Below the pieces are notes generated by a model, which was given only the letters and a program-made list of their open reading frames with translations, did not search any database and was not told the origin of the DNA. From the NCBI RefSeq assembly GCF_001687605.2, contig NZ_CP016539.2:278501-342500 (forward strand): a DNA stretch of 64,000 bases, given 5' to 3'. Both the position numbers and the translations under genes were made by a program. Origin of the DNA: Planococcus plakortidis. Lineage in GTDB: Bacteria; Bacillota; Bacilli; Bacillales_A; Planococcaceae. Positions 24,944 to 34,264 of this stretch are shown here, piece after piece. The stretch's first letter is position 1. Each line of letters starts with the position of its first letter.

Positions 24944-25975
24944 TTATCTCATGGCGTTGAGCCGTTTGTAGCTGTCGAAATGCTTGCCCCAATAGCTGTC
25001 GTTGAGGCTGGTGATTTGGACGCGGTCTCCGCCGGCATGGATGAAGCTATTGTTGCCGACATAGATGCCGACGTGGGAAATGCCCGGACGGTACGTGTTT
25101 TTGAAGAATACCAAATCTCCGGGTTGCGGAGAGGCGACCGTAAAGGAACTTGCGTAATAACCGATCGTGTTCGTGCGGGGAATCGTGATGCCTGCGCGGT
25201 TATAGACATAGTACAGGTAGCCGCTGCAGTCAAATCCGCTTGACGTCGTGCCGCCCCATGCGTAAGGCACTCCCAGTTGCGTACGCGCGATAGAGAGCAC
25301 TTGCCCTGCTTTCGAAGACGCAGCCGGATTGGAAACTTGGACAGGCGAAGGGGCAGGAGCTGTGCCTCCCTGGATTTTCAGCACTTGGCCGACTCGGATA
25401 TTGCTTGTGCTCAAATTATTCCAGCTCATCAATTGTGCAACGGACACTTTATGGCTTCTGGAAATCTTGCTGAGTGTGTCGCCTGAGACGACACGGTATG
25501 TAGTGGCGTTCACTTGCGCTGGCGGCGCGGCCGGGGCAGGCGATGCGACGGCTGTTGACGCCGTGCCGCTGACTTTCAGCTTCTGGCCGACACGGATGAC
25601 GGGGCCGTTCAAATTGTTCAATTGCTGGATTTTTGCAACGGATGTAGCGTGTGCGTTGGCGATTTTATAAAGGGTATCGCCTGATTTGACCGTATAGACA
25701 CTGGCCTTTTCAGCAGTGGCTGCAGCCGGGGCGGATGGCGCCGGAGTGCTTGCTGCGGATGGTGAAGTCAAACGCAATACTTGGTTCGGATAAATGGCAT
25801 CTGTGCTCAAGCTGTTCCATGTTTTCAAATTGGCGACAGAAACCTTATTGCTTGAAGCGACTTTCCATAAAGTATCACCTGGCTGGATTGTGTACGAACT
25901 TGCTTCCGTATCTGCAGCCCCTATTGCCAAAGATAGAACCCCTGCCGTGATAGCCATGCCGATCAGCTTCTTCAT
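24944..25975 (-). CDS. LysM x3 + NlpC/P60 peptidoglycan endopeptidase
   Basis: Encodes 343 residues from ATG 25975, with AAAGGGG seven bases upstream. A signal peptide ends near DTEASS. Three LysM repeats follow at about residues 28-72, 92-135 and 160-203, each with the (Y)xVxxGDTLxKIA core, linked by Ala/Pro-rich spacers. The NlpC/P60 domain occupies ~225-343, with the catalytic cysteine in GFDCSGYLYYV and histidine in SHVGIYVGNNSFIHAGG. Such proteins (CwlS, LytE, LytF) cleave D-Glu-meso-DAP bonds in cell separation or elongation. Confidence 0.92.
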   Translation of the reverse strand: MKKLIGMAITAGVLSLAIGAADTEASSYTIQPGDTLWKVASSNKVSVANLKTWNSLSTDAIYPNQVLRLTSPSAASTPAPSAPAAATAEKASVYTVKSGDTLYKIANAHATSVAKIQQLNNLNGPVIRVGQKLKVSGTASTAVASPAPAAPPAQVNATTYRVVSGDTLSKISRSHKVSVAQLMSWNNLSTSNIRVGQVLKIQGGTAPAPSPVQVSNPAASSKAGQVLSIARTQLGVPYAWGGTTSSGFDCSGYLYYVYNRAGITIPRTNTIGYYASSFTVASPQPGDLVFFKNTYRPGISHVGIYVGNNSFIHAGGDRVQITSLNDSYWGKHFDSYKRLNAMR

Positions 25976-26241
25976 GTTCATTCCCCTTTGTTTTCAGCGG
26001 CGCCACTCGCGCGCGCAATTTTCTTTAAGTGTATTCAGTTTCACGAATATAGGCAATAAGTTTTATATTACATTTATGTTACAAAAATCAAAAGTCTTAA
26101 TTTAGAGTTTTATTTTGACTATAAAAATAATAATGGTAAAAATTTCTTCTGGTCTATTAGATGCGAATCAAAACCAATGAATTCCTGAAACAATTGTTGA
26201 AATATTTGTTCTAATCTGACATCATGAAAGTAGTTTATCGA

Positions 26242-26255
26242 TGAATCATCATTCA
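26242..26255. promoter_or_regulatory. Palindrome before the acyl-CoA ligase gene, possible operator
   Basis: TGAATCATCATTCA, a 5-4-5 inverted repeat 20 bases before the ATG. Its halves resemble the TGAATGA/TCATTCA halves of B. subtilis FadR sites but lack the three-base centre. The 299-base gap upstream (25976-26274) is A/T-rich and otherwise shows nothing I can assign. Confidence 0.3.
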
Positions 26256-26274
26256 GTAGAGGGAGGATAAAATA

Positions 26275-27831
26275 ATGTATGCGACGCTCGCAAGTATTTT
26301 TGACCATACGGTTTCCTTGCACCCGGAACGTGAAGCGTTTGTCGATTTGAGAAGAAATAAGCGCTGGACGTACGCGCAATGGCGGGACGATGTGCACCGC
26401 TTGGCGAATGCGCTGACGGCAGCGGGTGTCACGAAAGGGGACCGCGTTTCCACTTATCTTTTCAACAATCAGGAGTTGGCCACTGCATTATTTGCCTGCG
26501 CCAAAATCGGCGCGATTTTCAACCCGATCAATTTCCGCCTGAAAGCGGAAGAACTGGCATTCATCATTGAAGATGCGAAACCGGAAGTGGTGCTGTTCGA
26601 GGAAGTGCTCGAAGGCGTCGTCCAGACGATTGCGCCCCAATTCCCGGCGGTCCAATTCTGGACGATCGATGACAAGACGCCATCGTTTGCAAAGAATTAC
26701 CATGAACAGGTCGATGGGGCATCGAAGGAAGACCCGGGAGTCGAAGTGGATGAATCGGATACATACGCCATCATGTATACGAGCGGAACGACAGGGCGGC
26801 CAAAAGGCGTCATCCATCGCCACCGGAGCATGGCCGAACAAAGCATGATGTGCATCGCGATGCTCAAGACGACAAAGAATGACGTCGGCCTGGTCGCAGC
26901 GCCGATGTTCCATTGCGCTGAACTTCACTGCAATATCATCCCGCGCGTCCAGGCAGGGGCGTCGAGCATTATCATGCATCAATTCGACCCCTTCTTGGCG
27001 CTGGATACAATCGAAAAAGAACGAGTGACGGTGATGTTCGCGGTGCCAACGATGTGGAGCATGATTTCCGAAATCGACGGTGCGCAGCAAAAAGTGACGA
27101 GCCTGACGCGCGGGCTATACGGCGCAGCCCCGATGGCACCGGTGCTCGTGAAACGCGTCAAGGAGGTGCTCGGCATCGATTTGATCCAGGCTTACGGGCA
27201 GACGGAAATGGGCCCGGCGATCACGTTTTTATCGGAAGAAGACCAGTTGACGAAAGCCGGCTCCGCCGGGCAGCCGGCGTATAATCACGAAATCCGCGTC
27301 GTCCGGCCGAATGAAGACGGCCCGTCGGAACCGGAAGATGTGCTTGCGCCATTTGAAGTCGGGGAAATTATCGTGCGGGGGCCGAGCATGATGGCGGGGT
27401 ATTTCCAGCGCGAGGACGCGACGGAAAAAGCGTTGTATAAGGGCTGGTACCATTCAAGTGATCTCGGTTATATGGATAAGCAAGGATATCTATACGTTGC
27501 CGACCGCGTCGATGACATGATCATCAGCGGCGGGGAGAATATCTACCCGCGCGAAGTGGAAGATGCGCTCCATGGCCATGACAAAGTACAGGACGTGGCA
27601 GTGCTTGGCGTGCCGGACGAGAAATGGGGCGAATCGGTACTGGCATTCGTCGTCTCGAAAGACCCGTCGCTGACAGAACAAGAGTTGGAAGAATACTGCG
27701 TGAATCACGAGAATTTGGCACGCTACAAGCGTCCGCGCTCGTACCGCTTTGTCGATGAGCTTCCGCGCAATGCCAGCGGGAAAATCCAGAAATTCCTGCT
27801 GCGTGAGCAATACAGAGAATTATCGTCTTAA
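26275..27831 (+). CDS. AMP-forming acyl-CoA synthetase
   Basis: Encodes 518 residues; AGGGAGGAT precedes the ATG. The ANL-family motifs are complete: YTSGTTGRPKGVIHRH (P-loop), YGQTEMGPAI, YHSSDLGYMDKQGYLYVADR with the ATP-binding aspartate, and the C-terminal lysine in NASGKIQKF. It activates a carboxylate as acyl-adenylate, then forms a CoA thioester. Fatty-acid or related substrates are likely, but the chain length cannot be read. The thioesterase and TetR-regulator genes follow, suggesting a small acyl-CoA module. Confidence 0.9.
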   Translation: MYATLASIFDHTVSLHPEREAFVDLRRNKRWTYAQWRDDVHRLANALTAAGVTKGDRVSTYLFNNQELATALFACAKIGAIFNPINFRLKAEELAFIIEDAKPEVVLFEEVLEGVVQTIAPQFPAVQFWTIDDKTPSFAKNYHEQVDGASKEDPGVEVDESDTYAIMYTSGTTGRPKGVIHRHRSMAEQSMMCIAMLKTTKNDVGLVAAPMFHCAELHCNIIPRVQAGASSIIMHQFDPFLALDTIEKERVTVMFAVPTMWSMISEIDGAQQKVTSLTRGLYGAAPMAPVLVKRVKEVLGIDLIQAYGQTEMGPAITFLSEEDQLTKAGSAGQPAYNHEIRVVRPNEDGPSEPEDVLAPFEVGEIIVRGPSMMAGYFQREDATEKALYKGWYHSSDLGYMDKQGYLYVADRVDDMIISGGENIYPREVEDALHGHDKVQDVAVLGVPDEKWGESVLAFVVSKDPSLTEQELEEYCVNHENLARYKRPRSYRFVDELPRNASGKIQKFLLREQYRELSS

Positions 27832-27858
27832 ACGGGCGATCGGAAAAGAGGGTCGGAC

Positions 27859-28260
27859 ATGGTGAAGATGAAGCCAGTGGAAGAGACGATCATGGGGGTG
27901 CTCGGCATCGAGCTGACAGAACAGTCCGCTGAACGGATTGTCGCGACGATGCCCGTACATGCAGCGACGCATCAGCCGTTCGGTTTATTGCACGGTGGGG
28001 CGTCGGTGGTGCTGGCGGAGACGGTGGCGAGTTTCGGGACATGGCATGCGATTGACCAGCAGAATGAAATCGCGGTCGGCCTGGAAATCAACGCCAACCA
28101 TATCCGCGGGAAAAAAGACGGCATCGTGACAGCTATTGGCACGCCGCTCCATAAAGGGCGCACAACGATGATTTGGGATATTAAAATCATGGACGAAGAA
28201 GAGCGGCTCATCTGCGTGTCGCGCTGTACGGTGGCGATTATCCAAAAACCAACTGAATGA
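27859..28260 (+). CDS. PaaI-type hotdog-fold thioesterase
   Basis: Encodes 133 residues, 27 bases after the ligase gene. MPVHAATHQPFGLLHGGASV carries the HGG motif and LAETVASFG the catalytic acidic residue of the PaaI/4-hydroxybenzoyl-CoA-thioesterase hotdog family. It hydrolyses acyl- or aryl-CoA, probably resetting the product of the upstream ligase. Related to B. subtilis YdiI/MenI-like DHNA-CoA thioesterases, so a menaquinone role cannot be excluded. Same transcript as the ligase, closed by a terminator at 28267-28301. Confidence 0.87.
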   Translation: MVKMKPVEETIMGVLGIELTEQSAERIVATMPVHAATHQPFGLLHGGASVVLAETVASFGTWHAIDQQNEIAVGLEINANHIRGKKDGIVTAIGTPLHKGRTTMIWDIKIMDEEERLICVSRCTVAIIQKPTE

Positions 28261-28266
28261 TTGCGG

Positions 28267-28301
28267 AAGGCCGGACCTCGCGATGGGGCCCGGCCTTTTT
28301 G
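28267..28301 (+). terminator. Intrinsic terminator
   Basis: Arms AGGCCGG / CCGGCCT with TTTTT following. Confidence 0.85.
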
Positions 28302-28366
28302 CCGGGTTCGGCCATGTTATAATGATCAGACAAGGAATCGGTGGTCCGGAAAGGCAGTGACAGATC

Positions 28367-28936
28367 TTGAAAAGGGAAATTATGCAACAAAGCATTGCGC
28401 TGTTTGTCGACAAAGGCTATAGTGCTACATCGATACAGGATATAGTAGATGCGCTTGGCGTGACGAAAGGTTCTTTCTACTATCATTACAAGAGCAAGGA
28501 AGCGTTGCTGATGGATATCCATCGGCAATACATCGACGAATTGCTCGTGAGGCAGCAATCGATCCTGCGGGGCGCGGAACCGGCAAAAGAAAAGCTGGCG
28601 GAGATCGTCCGTTTATTGATCGGTGATATAGAAAAGCAAGGGGCGATTGCGAACGTCTATTTCCGCGAACTCAGGCATTTGAAAGAAGAGAACGCGAAAG
28701 CGATCCGTGCGAAACGAGCGGAATTCCGCGAACAGATCGAATCGGTCCTCATAGCGGGCATCGAAAGCGGCGAATTCCGCAGGGAGTTGAACCCGAAGAT
28801 GACCGCTTTCGCCGTCCTCGGCGTAACCAATTGGAGCTATCAATGGTTCCAGCCGGGAGGTGAGCTGTCCGCTGGTGAACTCGCTGGAATTTACACGGAT
28901 TTCATCCTCCATGGCATCATGCCGCGACAAACTTGA
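28367..28936 (+). CDS. TetR/AcrR-family regulator (FadR-like position)
   Basis: Encodes 189 residues if TTG 28367 is the start, which gives the expected MKREIMQQSIALF first helix; ATG 28382 would cut that helix. The helix-turn-helix is YSATSIQDIVDALGVTKGSFYYHYKSKEALL. The C-terminal ligand domain is unspecific. Its own promoter may use the TTATAATG at 28314-28321. Lying directly after the acyl-CoA ligase/thioesterase pair, it is a plausible acyl-CoA-responsive repressor of that pair (inference); the palindrome at 26242 is a candidate target. Confidence 0.82.
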   Translation: MKREIMQQSIALFVDKGYSATSIQDIVDALGVTKGSFYYHYKSKEALLMDIHRQYIDELLVRQQSILRGAEPAKEKLAEIVRLLIGDIEKQGAIANVYFRELRHLKEENAKAIRAKRAEFREQIESVLIAGIESGEFRRELNPKMTAFAVLGVTNWSYQWFQPGGELSAGELAGIYTDFILHGIMPRQT

Positions 28937-28970
28937 AAACCGTTATCCGTTCAACGGGATAACGGTTTTT
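28937..28970 (+). terminator. Intrinsic terminator
   Basis: Arms AAACCGTTATCCG / CGGGATAACGGTTT and T-run, directly after the TetR stop. Confidence 0.9.
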
Positions 28971-29107
28971 CAGCGGGGTGACTGCGTTTGCTTTCTTTAT
29001 GGCTAACTTCAGCATACGCCGGGGGAATCATTTTTCAACAAGCAGATTTCCTGTTTGAGCTTATGGAGAACGGGAATACGAGGGATAAGACATAAGGAGG
29101 GATCTAC

Positions 29108-29251
29108 ATGGCAAGAGACAAGAACAAAGAAAGACTGGAAGAAGAACGCCGCGAACAGGAGTTGCGTGAAGAACAACAGGCTTTTCAGGACAGTGCCAGA
29201 AACCTCGACGAACAGAACCGGATGAACGATACGGAAAACCAGCAGAAATAG
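29108..29251 (+). CDS. Small highly charged protein, 47 residues
   Basis: ATG 29108 follows AAGGAGGGATCTAC, an excellent ribosome site, and a terminator follows the stop. The product is almost entirely charged or polar (NKERLEEERREQELREEQQ) and predicted to be one long helix or disordered. It has no cysteine or hydrophobic core. Very short Lys/Glu/Gln-rich proteins of this sort are common in Bacillales; role unknown. I judge it real from its ribosome site and isolation between terminators. Confidence 0.6.
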   Translation: MARDKNKERLEEERREQELREEQQAFQDSARNLDEQNRMNDTENQQK

Positions 29252-29267
29252 AAAGCATGGCCAAGCC

Positions 29268-29304
29268 AGCCCGCGCACCGCACATCCGGTGGGCGGGCTT
29301 TTTT
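29268..29304 (+). terminator. Intrinsic terminator
   Basis: Arms AGCCCGC(GC)ACC / GGT(G)GGCGGGCT and six T. Confidence 0.85.
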
Positions 29305-29364
29305 CACTATGTGTGCAGGCGTGGTAGTATGGTACATAATACTTTTTAGGAAAGAGTGGTTTTC

Positions 29365-30306
29365 ATGTTTGATACCCTAGAACAATTGATGGAAGAAAAA
29401 GGATTAAACAGCAAGCGTTCGGTCGCCTGGAAAAAAATCAGCGAAGAAGAACGGTTATCGGAGAAGTTCCTGGCTGACAACGCGCGCAATATCCACTGGC
29501 AGCTAGTTTCCAGGCATCAACCGCTGTCTGAAGAGTTCATCCGCCAATACAGCGGCTTTCTTTACTGGGATGAAATCATCCGCCACCAGCATTTATCGGA
29601 ACTTTTTTTGGAAGAGTTTTCGGATGCTGAAAAATGGCAACCTCAAGAAAGCCAGTTATCCGCAAAGCAATTAAAAGCGTTGGAAGTGCATGGAAAGCCA
29701 TTTGATGAGCGGGAATATTGGGCGCTTGTCTCCGCAAAGCGCTTATCGCCGATGTTCATAGAGAAACACCAGGACCGGCTCGATTGGCAAGTGCTCAGCG
29801 AACAGCAGCACTTGCCGATGAGCTTGATCGGCCGACATGCGGATAAAGTCGATTGGCTCGCCGTGACACGCAGTCAAAAGTTGACGGAGCGGTTTATCGA
29901 GAAACACAAAGGCCAAGTGGAATGGGAGACGCTGTCGTTCCACCAGGAATTGTCGGAGCGGTTCATCAACCGGCACAGCGACAAGATGGCGGCAATCTCC
30001 GCAGAACAGCCACGCTCTGAAGCCTTCCTTTATATGCATCTCGATAAGATGGATCCGGATACAATTGTTGCTTGCCAGGAAATTGGCGAAGCTGCGGAAT
30101 TCGAATCCTTTAAAGTATTCAGCATCTCCCGCAACAGCCGGAAAAAATACATTGTGGAATTCCATCATTATGACGAGCCGGACTCCCCGCGTTTCCTGAA
30201 ACTCGATGACGAAGGATTTTACGATTTGCTGGAAGAGTACGATTTACTGGACCAAATCGAAGCGGATTTCCCGGAACTTCAGTTCATCGAAGAGATGCGC
30301 TTCTGA
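29365..30306 (+). CDS. Protein of ~23-residue tandem repeats
   Basis: Encodes 313 residues from ATG 29365 (AGGAAAGAG upstream). From about residue 30 to 235 the protein is a tandem array with period near 23: L-S-E-x-F-I then eight or nine residues, W, and a final (R/S)xxQ. Examples are LSEEFIRQYSGFLYWDEI and LTERFIEKHKGQVEWETL. I count seven or eight units, one of them expanded with an insertion around residues 95-130. The last ~75 residues are non-repetitive and acidic at the end. No signal peptide or membrane helix. Similar repeats occur in phage and giant-virus proteins. An alpha-solenoid scaffold is inferred; function unknown. Confidence 0.72.
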   Translation: MFDTLEQLMEEKGLNSKRSVAWKKISEEERLSEKFLADNARNIHWQLVSRHQPLSEEFIRQYSGFLYWDEIIRHQHLSELFLEEFSDAEKWQPQESQLSAKQLKALEVHGKPFDEREYWALVSAKRLSPMFIEKHQDRLDWQVLSEQQHLPMSLIGRHADKVDWLAVTRSQKLTERFIEKHKGQVEWETLSFHQELSERFINRHSDKMAAISAEQPRSEAFLYMHLDKMDPDTIVACQEIGEAAEFESFKVFSISRNSRKKYIVEFHHYDEPDSPRFLKLDDEGFYDLLEEYDLLDQIEADFPELQFIEEMRF

Positions 30307-30310
30307 CACG

Positions 30311-30338
30311 ACGCACCCCATTTCGGGTGCGTTTTTTC
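30311..30338 (+). terminator. Intrinsic terminator
   Basis: Arms ACGCACCC / GGGTGCGT followed by TTTTTT. Confidence 0.85.
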
Positions 30339-30429
30339 AGTTTCCGGTCAATTTACGGGACGCTGGCGGGCTTGTGTTTTCCGGCATCCCGTTTATAATG
30401 GGAAGAAAAATTGAAAGTTGGGACTATGC

Positions 30430-32094
30430 ATGGCGATGACCGATTTGACGATTGCTAAAGAAGCGGCTATCCGGCCGATCCAGGAAATTGCACAGCAAGC
30501 CGGGATCCCGGAAGACGCTTTGGAATTATACGGAAAACACAAAGCGAAAATCGATGTGAACCAATTGCCGGAAGCTACGAAGGACGGAAAAGTCGTACTT
30601 GTGACGGCGATCAGCCCGACCCCTGCAGGCGAAGGGAAGTCGACGGTGACCGTCGGTTTGGCGGATGCATTGAAACAAAGCGGCGAGTCGGTCATGGTGG
30701 CGCTTCGCGAACCTTCTCTCGGGCCGGTCATGGGCGTCAAAGGCGGCGCAACAGGCGGCGGCTTTGCGCAAGTGTTGCCGATGGAAGACATCAACCTCCA
30801 TTTCACGGGCGACATCCATGCCATCACGACGGCAAACAATGCACTCGCCGCCTTGATCGATAACCATTTGCACCAGGGCAATGCACTTCGCATCGACCCG
30901 CGGCGCATCACCTGGAAACGCGCATTGGATATGAACGACCGGGCGCTGCGCCACGTGACGATCGGCCTTGGAGGCCCTGCGCAAGGCGTGCCGCGTGAAG
31001 ACGGCTTCGATATCACGGTCGCATCGGAAATCATGGCGGTGCTGTGCCTTGCCACGTCTCGCGAAGACTTGAAAGAACGCCTCGCGCGCATGGTCATCGG
31101 CTATACGTATGACCGTGAGCCGGTGACGGTAAGGGATCTGGAAGCACAAGGCGCTTTGGCGCTTCTTTTAAAAGAAGCATTCAAGCCGAATTTGGTGCAG
31201 ACGATCGAAGGGACGCCAGCGATCATTCACGGCGGCCCGTTCGCGAACATCGCCCATGGCTGCAACTCCCTGATGGCGACGAACACTGCGAGAAGATTGG
31301 CAGATATCGTGGTCACGGAGGCGGGATTCGGGGCGGACCTTGGCGCCGAGAAATTCATGCACATCAAATCGCGCAAAGGCGGCTTCCATCCGGATGCAGT
31401 CGTCATCGTCGCGACGGTGCGTGCGCTGAAAATGCACGGTGGTGTCGATAAAAAAGAGCTCGGCGCAGAAGACGCGGACGCGGTGCGCCGCGGCATCGTC
31501 AATTTGGCGAAGCACGTGGAAACGATCCGGGAGTTTGGCATCGAGCCGATCGTAGCGCTCAACCGTTTCACGGGCGATAGCGATGCGGAATTATCGCACG
31601 TGATGGACTGGGCGGAAGCGGAAGAAGTCGCGATTGCCCTGACGGAAGTGTGGGGCAAAGGCGGCGCTGGCGGCCTCGAACTGGCAAAGCTCGTCAAACG
31701 CCAACTCGGCAACGGTGCTGATTTTGGCTATTTGTATGGAGAAGAGGACGCAGTCGAAGAAAAACTGCGGACAATCGTACAGAAAGTCTACGGCGGTACG
31801 GATGTCCAGTTGACGGATAAAGCGCAGAAACAATTGGCCGAACTGAAGAAATACGGCTGGGACGCGCTGCCGATCTGCATGGCGAAAACGCAATATTCCT
31901 TGTCTGACCAGCCGAAACTGCTCGGGCGCCCGGAAGGCTTCACGGTGACGATCCGCGAATTGATCCCGAAACTCGGTGCAGGCTTCATTGTCTGCCTGAC
32001 CGGGGATATCATGACCATGCCAGGCTTGCCGAAATCCCCTGCTGCGCTCAATATGGACGTGGCGGAAGACGGCCAAGCGCTCGGGTTGTTCTGA
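30430..32094 (+). CDS. fhs: Formate-tetrahydrofolate ligase
   Basis: Encodes about 554 residues. The start is uncertain among ATG 30430 and 30436; only a weak GGGA precedes them. The enzyme makes 10-formyl-THF from formate, THF and ATP. The P-loop reads [14 protein letters not shown], followed by [20 protein letters not shown] and [14 protein letters not shown], both strongly conserved. Length matches the family (about 555). It feeds one-carbon units to purine synthesis. The following small gene overlaps its stop by one base. Confidence 0.94.
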   Translation: MAMTDLTIAKEAAIRPIQEIAQQAGIPEDALELYGKHKAKIDVNQLPEATKDGKVVLVTAISPTPAGEGKSTVTVGLADALKQSGESVMVALREPSLGPVMGVKGGATGGGFAQVLPMEDINLHFTGDIHAITTANNALAALIDNHLHQGNALRIDPRRITWKRALDMNDRALRHVTIGLGGPAQGVPREDGFDITVASEIMAVLCLATSREDLKERLARMVIGYTYDREPVTVRDLEAQGALALLLKEAFKPNLVQTIEGTPAIIHGGPFANIAHGCNSLMATNTARRLADIVVTEAGFGADLGAEKFMHIKSRKGGFHPDAVVIVATVRALKMHGGVDKKELGAEDADAVRRGIVNLAKHVETIREFGIEPIVALNRFTGDSDAELSHVMDWAEAEEVAIALTEVWGKGGAGGLELAKLVKRQLGNGADFGYLYGEEDAVEEKLRTIVQKVYGGTDVQLTDKAQKQLAELKKYGWDALPICMAKTQYSLSDQPKLLGRPEGFTVTIRELIPKLGAGFIVCLTGDIMTMPGLPKSPAALNMDVAEDGQALGLF

Positions 32095-32315
32095 TGAAAA
32101 CAGGCGTGCAAATCGTGGATTATGTCGAACAGGGGCGATCCCTCTACATTCAACTGAAAGTGGTCGATGCAGAAACCGGGACGACAGTTGAAGGAGAGGT
32201 CCGTTTTCTTGGGGAACTGCTTTACGGGGAATTGGTCCACGAAAAGAAGTCGCCACTGACAGACACGGCGCGCATCGAAACCATTGCATATTTGAAAGCC
32301 CACTTCGGAAGGTGA
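32094..32315 (+). CDS. Small protein translationally coupled to fhs
   Basis: Encodes 73 residues. Its ATG shares a base with the fhs stop (TGATG), so translation is probably coupled. The sequence is beta-rich (VQIVDYVEQGRSLYIQLKVV, EVRFLGELLYGEL) with no known motif. Its stop TGA (32313-32315) lies inside the loop of the following terminator. The tight link suggests a function related to one-carbon metabolism or simply shared expression; I do not recognise the family. Confidence 0.6.
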   Translation: MKTGVQIVDYVEQGRSLYIQLKVVDAETGTTVEGEVRFLGELLYGELVHEKKSPLTDTARIETIAYLKAHFGR

Positions 32316-32334
32316 TTTCCGGAGTGGTTTTTTG
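32300..32334 (+). terminator. Terminator overlapping the preceding stop codon
   Basis: Arms CCACTTCGGA / TCCGGAGTGG (one G-T pair) and a T-run; the loop holds the TGA of the gene ending at 32315. Confidence 0.75.
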
Positions 32335-32445
32335 GTCTTTGTTGACTGAATATTCAATTATTTATGGTTGTTTCCTTGCTGGATGTGCTAAGGTGGAAGA
32401 AATGGATTGCCTGGATGAATAATCGATTCAAAAGGAGCGGTGGCC

Positions 32446-33738
32446 ATGAAAATGCAGTCTACGCGAAGCCAGCAGAACTATTTATCGGTGGCGGCGTATA
32501 ACGGGGGATTTGCGCTTGTGCGGGAGGTGCGTTATTTGAAGTCGGACGGCCCAGTAGAAGAAGTGCAATTCCTGGACGTCGCTGAACGGGTGGAGACAGA
32601 TTCGGTCATTGTCAAAGGACTCGATGTCCTGGAGCAGAATTATGATTATGATCTCGTCGGCAAAGGAAAATTATTGGAACGCTACATCAACCGCCACGTC
32701 CATGTGCGCAACAACGAAACCGGGGAAGAACTGGAAATGCGCCTGCTCAGTGTGTCGGGATGCATCATCGGCGAACGGGCCGATACGAAAGAAATCGTCA
32801 TCGACCCGGCCGGTGAATTGATTCTTCCATCCTTGCCCGAAGGTTTATTGCTGAAGCCGGCACTGGTGTGGAAAATAGCGCCGGCAGCGGTGGATCAGGA
32901 AATCACCGTGTCGTATTTGACGAAAAGCCTGGAATGGCATGCCCATTACACCTTGGAGATTCAAGGCGATGGGTTTCAATTTGATGGCTGGGTGAAAATC
33001 CTGAACCATAGCGGCGCGCATTACGAAAAGGCAGAGCTTGTTTTGGTGGCCGGGGATGTCCACCGGGAACAGGAAATGAATAATGGCGATTCACCGATTT
33101 TGTATTCGCGCATGCAAGAGTCCTTGATTACAGCGGAAACATTGCCGGACCGTCTTGTCTACCGGATCAACCGGCCGGTCACCGTCATGAACGAACAGCT
33201 TAAGCAATTATCGCTATTCTCGGCACATGGCGCACAATTCAAACGGGCTTATCAAGTGAGTCCGGGCGATATACATGCAGATATCCAGCTCGAATTTCCC
33301 AACACAAGCGAAAACGGGCTCGGCATGCCGCTTCCGGAAGGTGTGGTGAAAGTATACGAATCCGGGGATTCAGGAGAAGTGTTTTTCACTGGCGAAGATC
33401 AGATCGAACACACAGCGCCTGGGAAAAACCTGCGCGTCCATATCGGGAAAGCGACGGACATCACAAGCGACAGCCATGAAAAATTGCGTGAAAAGCATGG
33501 CGTCCATGAATACATCACTTATGTGTACAAGCTTGGGAATGAAAAGACGGAAAGCATCCGTTTGCTGGTCGAACACGTGATTTTTGAGCCCGTCTGGGAA
33601 ATGGAGTCGTCCAGCCATGATTATGAACGGAAAAGCAATTCGAAAGTGGAATTCGTCGTCCGGATCCAGCCCAAGACGACCGTGGAATTGGAGTTCACGT
33701 ACAAAGCCGATAACCGGCGGGAAGGGCAAAATTATTAA
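32446..33738 (+). CDS. DUF4139-type protein
   Basis: Encodes 430 residues from ATG 32446; AAAGGAGCG is well spaced upstream, while the in-frame GTG at 32440 is too close to it. The N-terminal part (YNGGFALVREVRYL) and the C-terminal beta-rich region (VYKLGNEKTESIRLLVEHV, TTVELEFTYKADNRREGQNY) resemble DUF4139/DUF4140 proteins, which are found in bacteria and eukaryotes without a settled function. No signal peptide, so probably cytoplasmic. It lies 18 bases before the tspO-like frame and may share its transcript. Confidence 0.68.
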   Translation: MKMQSTRSQQNYLSVAAYNGGFALVREVRYLKSDGPVEEVQFLDVAERVETDSVIVKGLDVLEQNYDYDLVGKGKLLERYINRHVHVRNNETGEELEMRLLSVSGCIIGERADTKEIVIDPAGELILPSLPEGLLLKPALVWKIAPAAVDQEITVSYLTKSLEWHAHYTLEIQGDGFQFDGWVKILNHSGAHYEKAELVLVAGDVHREQEMNNGDSPILYSRMQESLITAETLPDRLVYRINRPVTVMNEQLKQLSLFSAHGAQFKRAYQVSPGDIHADIQLEFPNTSENGLGMPLPEGVVKVYESGDSGEVFFTGEDQIEHTAPGKNLRVHIGKATDITSDSHEKLREKHGVHEYITYVYKLGNEKTESIRLLVEHVIFEPVWEMESSSHDYERKSNSKVEFVVRIQPKTTVELEFTYKADNRREGQNY

Positions 33739-33756
33739 CAAAAGGAGGACAATGCC

Positions 33757-34255
33757 ATGGAAGTTGCATCAGTCAATGGCCGCATTCATGGAAAGAACCT
33801 CGCGGCAAGCATACTCGTTCCGGTTGTCGGCGGGGCGCTTGTCGGAGCGCTTGCGAATAGAGGCACCCGCGAGCAATACGAAAGGCTAACGAACCCTTCA
33901 TTTGCGCCGCCGGGCTGGGTGTTCCCGGTCGTTTGGACGGCGCTCTACAAAATGATGGGTGTCGCCAAATACCGCGCGCAAGAAGCGGCCAAACCGCTCG
34001 GGCGGGAGCGGCAAGTGCTGGCGCCGTATGAGCTACAGCTCGGCTTGAATTTCCTATGGTCGTTCTTGTTCTTTAAATGGGGGCTGCGGGGGGACGGCGC
34101 TCGTCGAAATGGCGGCGCTTCTCGGTACAGTGATTTGGGCGGCGTATGAATTCTATCGAGTGGATCAGCTGGCTGGCAGTTTGCTGGTGCCGTATATCGC
34201 ATGGGTGGCGTTCGCGCTCGGCTTGAATTATTCATTCTGGCAATTGAATAAATGA
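33757..34255 (+). pseudogene. tspO: TspO/MBR-family gene with a +1 frameshift in a G6 run
   Basis: Good ribosome site (AAAGGAGGAC) before ATG 33757. The first frame gives the TspO pattern PSFAPPGWVFPVVWTALYKMMG and NFLWSFLFFKWGL, then diverges after the six-G run 34088-34093. Removing one G restores ALVEMAALLGTVIWAAYEFY, and the frame then continues through LGLNYSFWQLNK to TGA 34253-34255, for a full-length five-helix protein of about 165 residues. As written, the product is 130 residues with a foreign tail and lacks the last two helices. Causes may be a true null mutation, a slippage-prone phase-variable tract, or a sequencing error. The undisturbed downstream coding argues that the lesion is recent. 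TspO binds porphyrins and related ligands in the membrane. Confidence 0.8.
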
Positions 34256-34264
34256 ACGCCCGTT

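Noticed and set aside
33757-34255. Programmed ribosomal frameshifting in tspO
   Set aside because: No known TspO uses frameshifting, and the G run lacks a downstream pseudoknot or upstream stimulatory site that I can see. A mutation or error is simpler.
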